From positions 1 to 33,253 of the forward strand of contig JAFGEN010000196.1 of the NCBI GenBank assembly GCA_016931595.1: DNA of 33,253 nt, given 5' to 3'. Origin of the DNA: Candidatus Aminicenantota bacterium. Its GTDB lineage: Bacteria > Acidobacteriota > Aminicenantia > Aminicenantales > UBA4085. Below the pieces are notes generated by a model that ran no database searches, was not told the origin of the DNA, and was given only the letters and a program-made list of their open reading frames with translations. Of this stretch, positions 31,976 to 33,253 are shown piece by piece. Position 1 is the stretch's first letter. The number at the start of each line of letters is the position of its first letter. Made by a program: the position numbers and the translations under genes.

Positions 31976-33253
31976 GTGGCGAGGATCAAGACAATTCGGC
32001 CTGTTGGTCTATTCATCGTCCTGTCCTTGCTCTTCGCCGGCCGGGATGTTGCCGCTCCGGCGGTTTCCGCCCGGACGGCCGGCCGCTTGAAAGTCGCCCT
32101 CATCTTCGACCTCGGCGGCCGCGGCGACGGAGGATTCAACGACTCGGCCTATCGCGGCCTGGACCGGGCGGTCAAGGAGCTCGGCATCGAAGCGGTTCTC
32201 CGGGAACCTCGCCGGAACCTCGAGCGGGAGATGTCTTTGAACGAAGCGGCCGCTTCCGACGCCGGCTTGATCATCGGCGTCGGCTTCAACTTCTCCGACC
32301 GGATGAGCGACCTGGCCGCCAGATTCCCCGGAAAGAAATTCGTCTGCGTGGACTACGGCCGGAAATACGACTTGTCCGGACGTCCCGTTCCGCTTCCGGC
32401 CAACCTGGCCGGCCTGCGCTTCAAGGAAGAGGAGGGGTCCTATCTCGTCGGGTTGATCGCCGCCCTGAAAAGCCGGACGGGCAGGATCGGTTTTCTCGGG
32501 GGAATGGACGGACCGATCATCCGCAAATTCGAGGCCGGTTACGCGGCCGGGGCAAGGTCCGTCCGGCCCCGGATCGTCATCTTATCCCGGTTCGCCGGTA
32601 TCACCGCCCGGGCGTTCAACGACCCGGCCAAGGGATACGAAATCGCCACGGCCATGTTCAAGGAGAACGCCGACGTCGTCTATCACGCCGCCGGGGCTAC
32701 GGGCGCCGGCCTCTTCCGGGCGGCCAGGGAAGCGAAACGCTGGGCGATCGGAGTCGACGTCGATCAGTCGGCTCAGGCCCCGGGCCTGGTCCTCACGAGC
32801 ATGACGAAAAACGTCGACGTGGCCGTCTTTGAAACCATCAAAGCCGCGGCTCAGGGCCGCTTTTCGGGCGGATTGCATACGTTCGGCTTGAAGGAAGACG
32901 GCGTCGGCTTCATCCTGAACGACCTGAACAGGGGGCTCATTCCGGCCGAAGCTCAGGCCGAAGCCCGGTCGGCCCGGGAAAGGATCATCACCGGGAAAAT
33001 CTCCGTTCCAACCGCGGGGGCGGAGAAGCCGAGGCTCGAGCAGCGCGAGCTTCAAGCGGTCCTTTTCGGGCTGAAGGTCGAAATCGCCTCGGTCATCGAC
33101 CTGCTCGACGCGGAGCTTCGGCGCGGCGCCGAAGCCCTGTCCGTCTCGGGTCTGGTAGGGGTTCGGGCTCGGGACGTGCTGAGGCGGCTGTATGAAACCC
33201 AGCCGTATATCATCGATTGCGAGGCGGCCAGCGACCGCGGCATCATGCTGACC
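31976..33253 (+). CDS. BMP/PnrA-family periplasmic binding protein with C-terminal sensory-type extension (3' end outside window)
   Basis: The frame is open from GTG 31976 to the window end (426 codons), so the gene is truncated by the window. Residues 6-32 are a signal peptide (GLFIVLSLLFAG...PAVSA). From about 38 the BMP fold (PF02608 type) is clear: KVALIFDLGGRGDGGFNDSA, YRGLDRAVKELGIEA, LIIGVGFNFSDRM, FPGKKFVCVDYG, EEEGSYLVGLIAAL, RIGFLGGMDGPIIRKFEAGY, NADVVYHAAGATGAGLF, WAIGVDVDQSAQAPGLVLTSMTKNVDVAV. BMP proteins bind nucleosides or related ligands. After about 345 comes a helical segment (LEQRELQAVLFGLKVEIASVIDLLD...) and the start of what looks like a PDC/Cache-type sensory domain. AAAGGAGAG precedes the GTG; an in-frame ATG at 31949 is an alternative. 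Confidence 0.82.
   Translation, partial: MARIKTIRPVGLFIVLSLLFAGRDVAAPAVSARTAGRLKVALIFDLGGRGDGGFNDSAYRGLDRAVKELGIEAVLREPRRNLEREMSLNEAAASDAGLIIGVGFNFSDRMSDLAARFPGKKFVCVDYGRKYDLSGRPVPLPANLAGLRFKEEEGSYLVGLIAALKSRTGRIGFLGGMDGPIIRKFEAGYAAGARSVRPRIVILSRFAGITARAFNDPAKGYEIATAMFKENADVVYHAAGATGAGLFRAAREAKRWAIGVDVDQSAQAPGLVLTSMTKNVDVAVFETIKAAAQGRFSGGLHTFGLKEDGVGFILNDLNRGLIPAEAQAEARSARERIITGKISVPTAGAEKPRLEQRELQAVLFGLKVEIASVIDLLDAELRRGAEALSVSGLVGVRARDVLRRLYETQPYIIDCEAASDRGIMLT

Overview
The window is about 33 kb of gene-dense, GC-rich bacterial chromosome. The organism is Gram-negative: it carries two lipid A genes (lpxK and an LpxL/HtrB-type acyltransferase), a phosphoheptose isomerase, a lipoprotein with a lipobox, and a complete set of type IV pilus motor and regulatory genes. 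Codon use (many CGG, GCC, CTC and ATC codons) and gene content would fit the Acidobacteriota / Candidatus Aminicenantes area. That placement is an inference from general resemblance, without any database comparison. No phage, insertion sequence, CRISPR array, tRNA or rRNA was seen.

Layout. 1-2.9 kb: the C-terminal part of a CheB/CheR-PAS type protein, overlapping a three-PAS HisKA_2 histidine kinase. 2.95-5.45 kb: a DUF948/YtxH envelope-stress pair, enolase, and a convergent O6-alkylguanine-DNA alkyltransferase. 5.45-6.05 kb: a non-coding stretch rich in inverted repeats. 6.05-10.4 kb: an exported M20 peptidase-like protein with several changed active-site residues, ComEC, and a coiled-coil exported protein. 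10.4-14.1 kb: a lipoprotein divergent from lpxK-lpxL-rph. 14.1-18 kb: a flotillin, then a 776-residue fusion of a class I aminotransferase to a P-loop (HPr kinase/PEPCK-like) domain with a cysteine cluster. 18-19.3 kb: plsC-gmhA on the minus strand. 19.3-27.7 kb: the pilus locus on the minus strand, in transcription order pilB-pilT-pilC-pilS-pilR, then two tandem pilins. 27.9-31.4 kb: a 45-aa ORF, an alpha-oxoamine-synthase-like protein lacking the PLP lysine, and a 7TM-GAF-HD-GYP protein. 31.4-33.25 kb: a basic low-complexity protein, divergent from a BMP-type binding protein that runs off the window end.

Regulation. Both pilins have near-consensus sigma-54 promoters, and the sigma-54 activator PilR is encoded just upstream. 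A 13-bp motif with GACA/TGTC arms occurs about 95-100 bp upstream of both pilin promoters and again at the pilB promoter, which makes it a candidate PilR operator. At least six genes (2953, 6051, 9818, 11410, 19269, 27705) have a -10-like hexamer ending only 5-12 nt before the start codon and no usable Shine-Dalgarno sequence, which suggests leaderless transcripts are common here.

The most unusual items are the aminotransferase/P-loop fusion, the lysine-less oxoamine synthase with its coupled micro-ORF and c-di-GMP-type partner, the M20 protein with a rebuilt metal site, the shared pilus operator, and the structured intergenic element near 5.7-6.0 kb.
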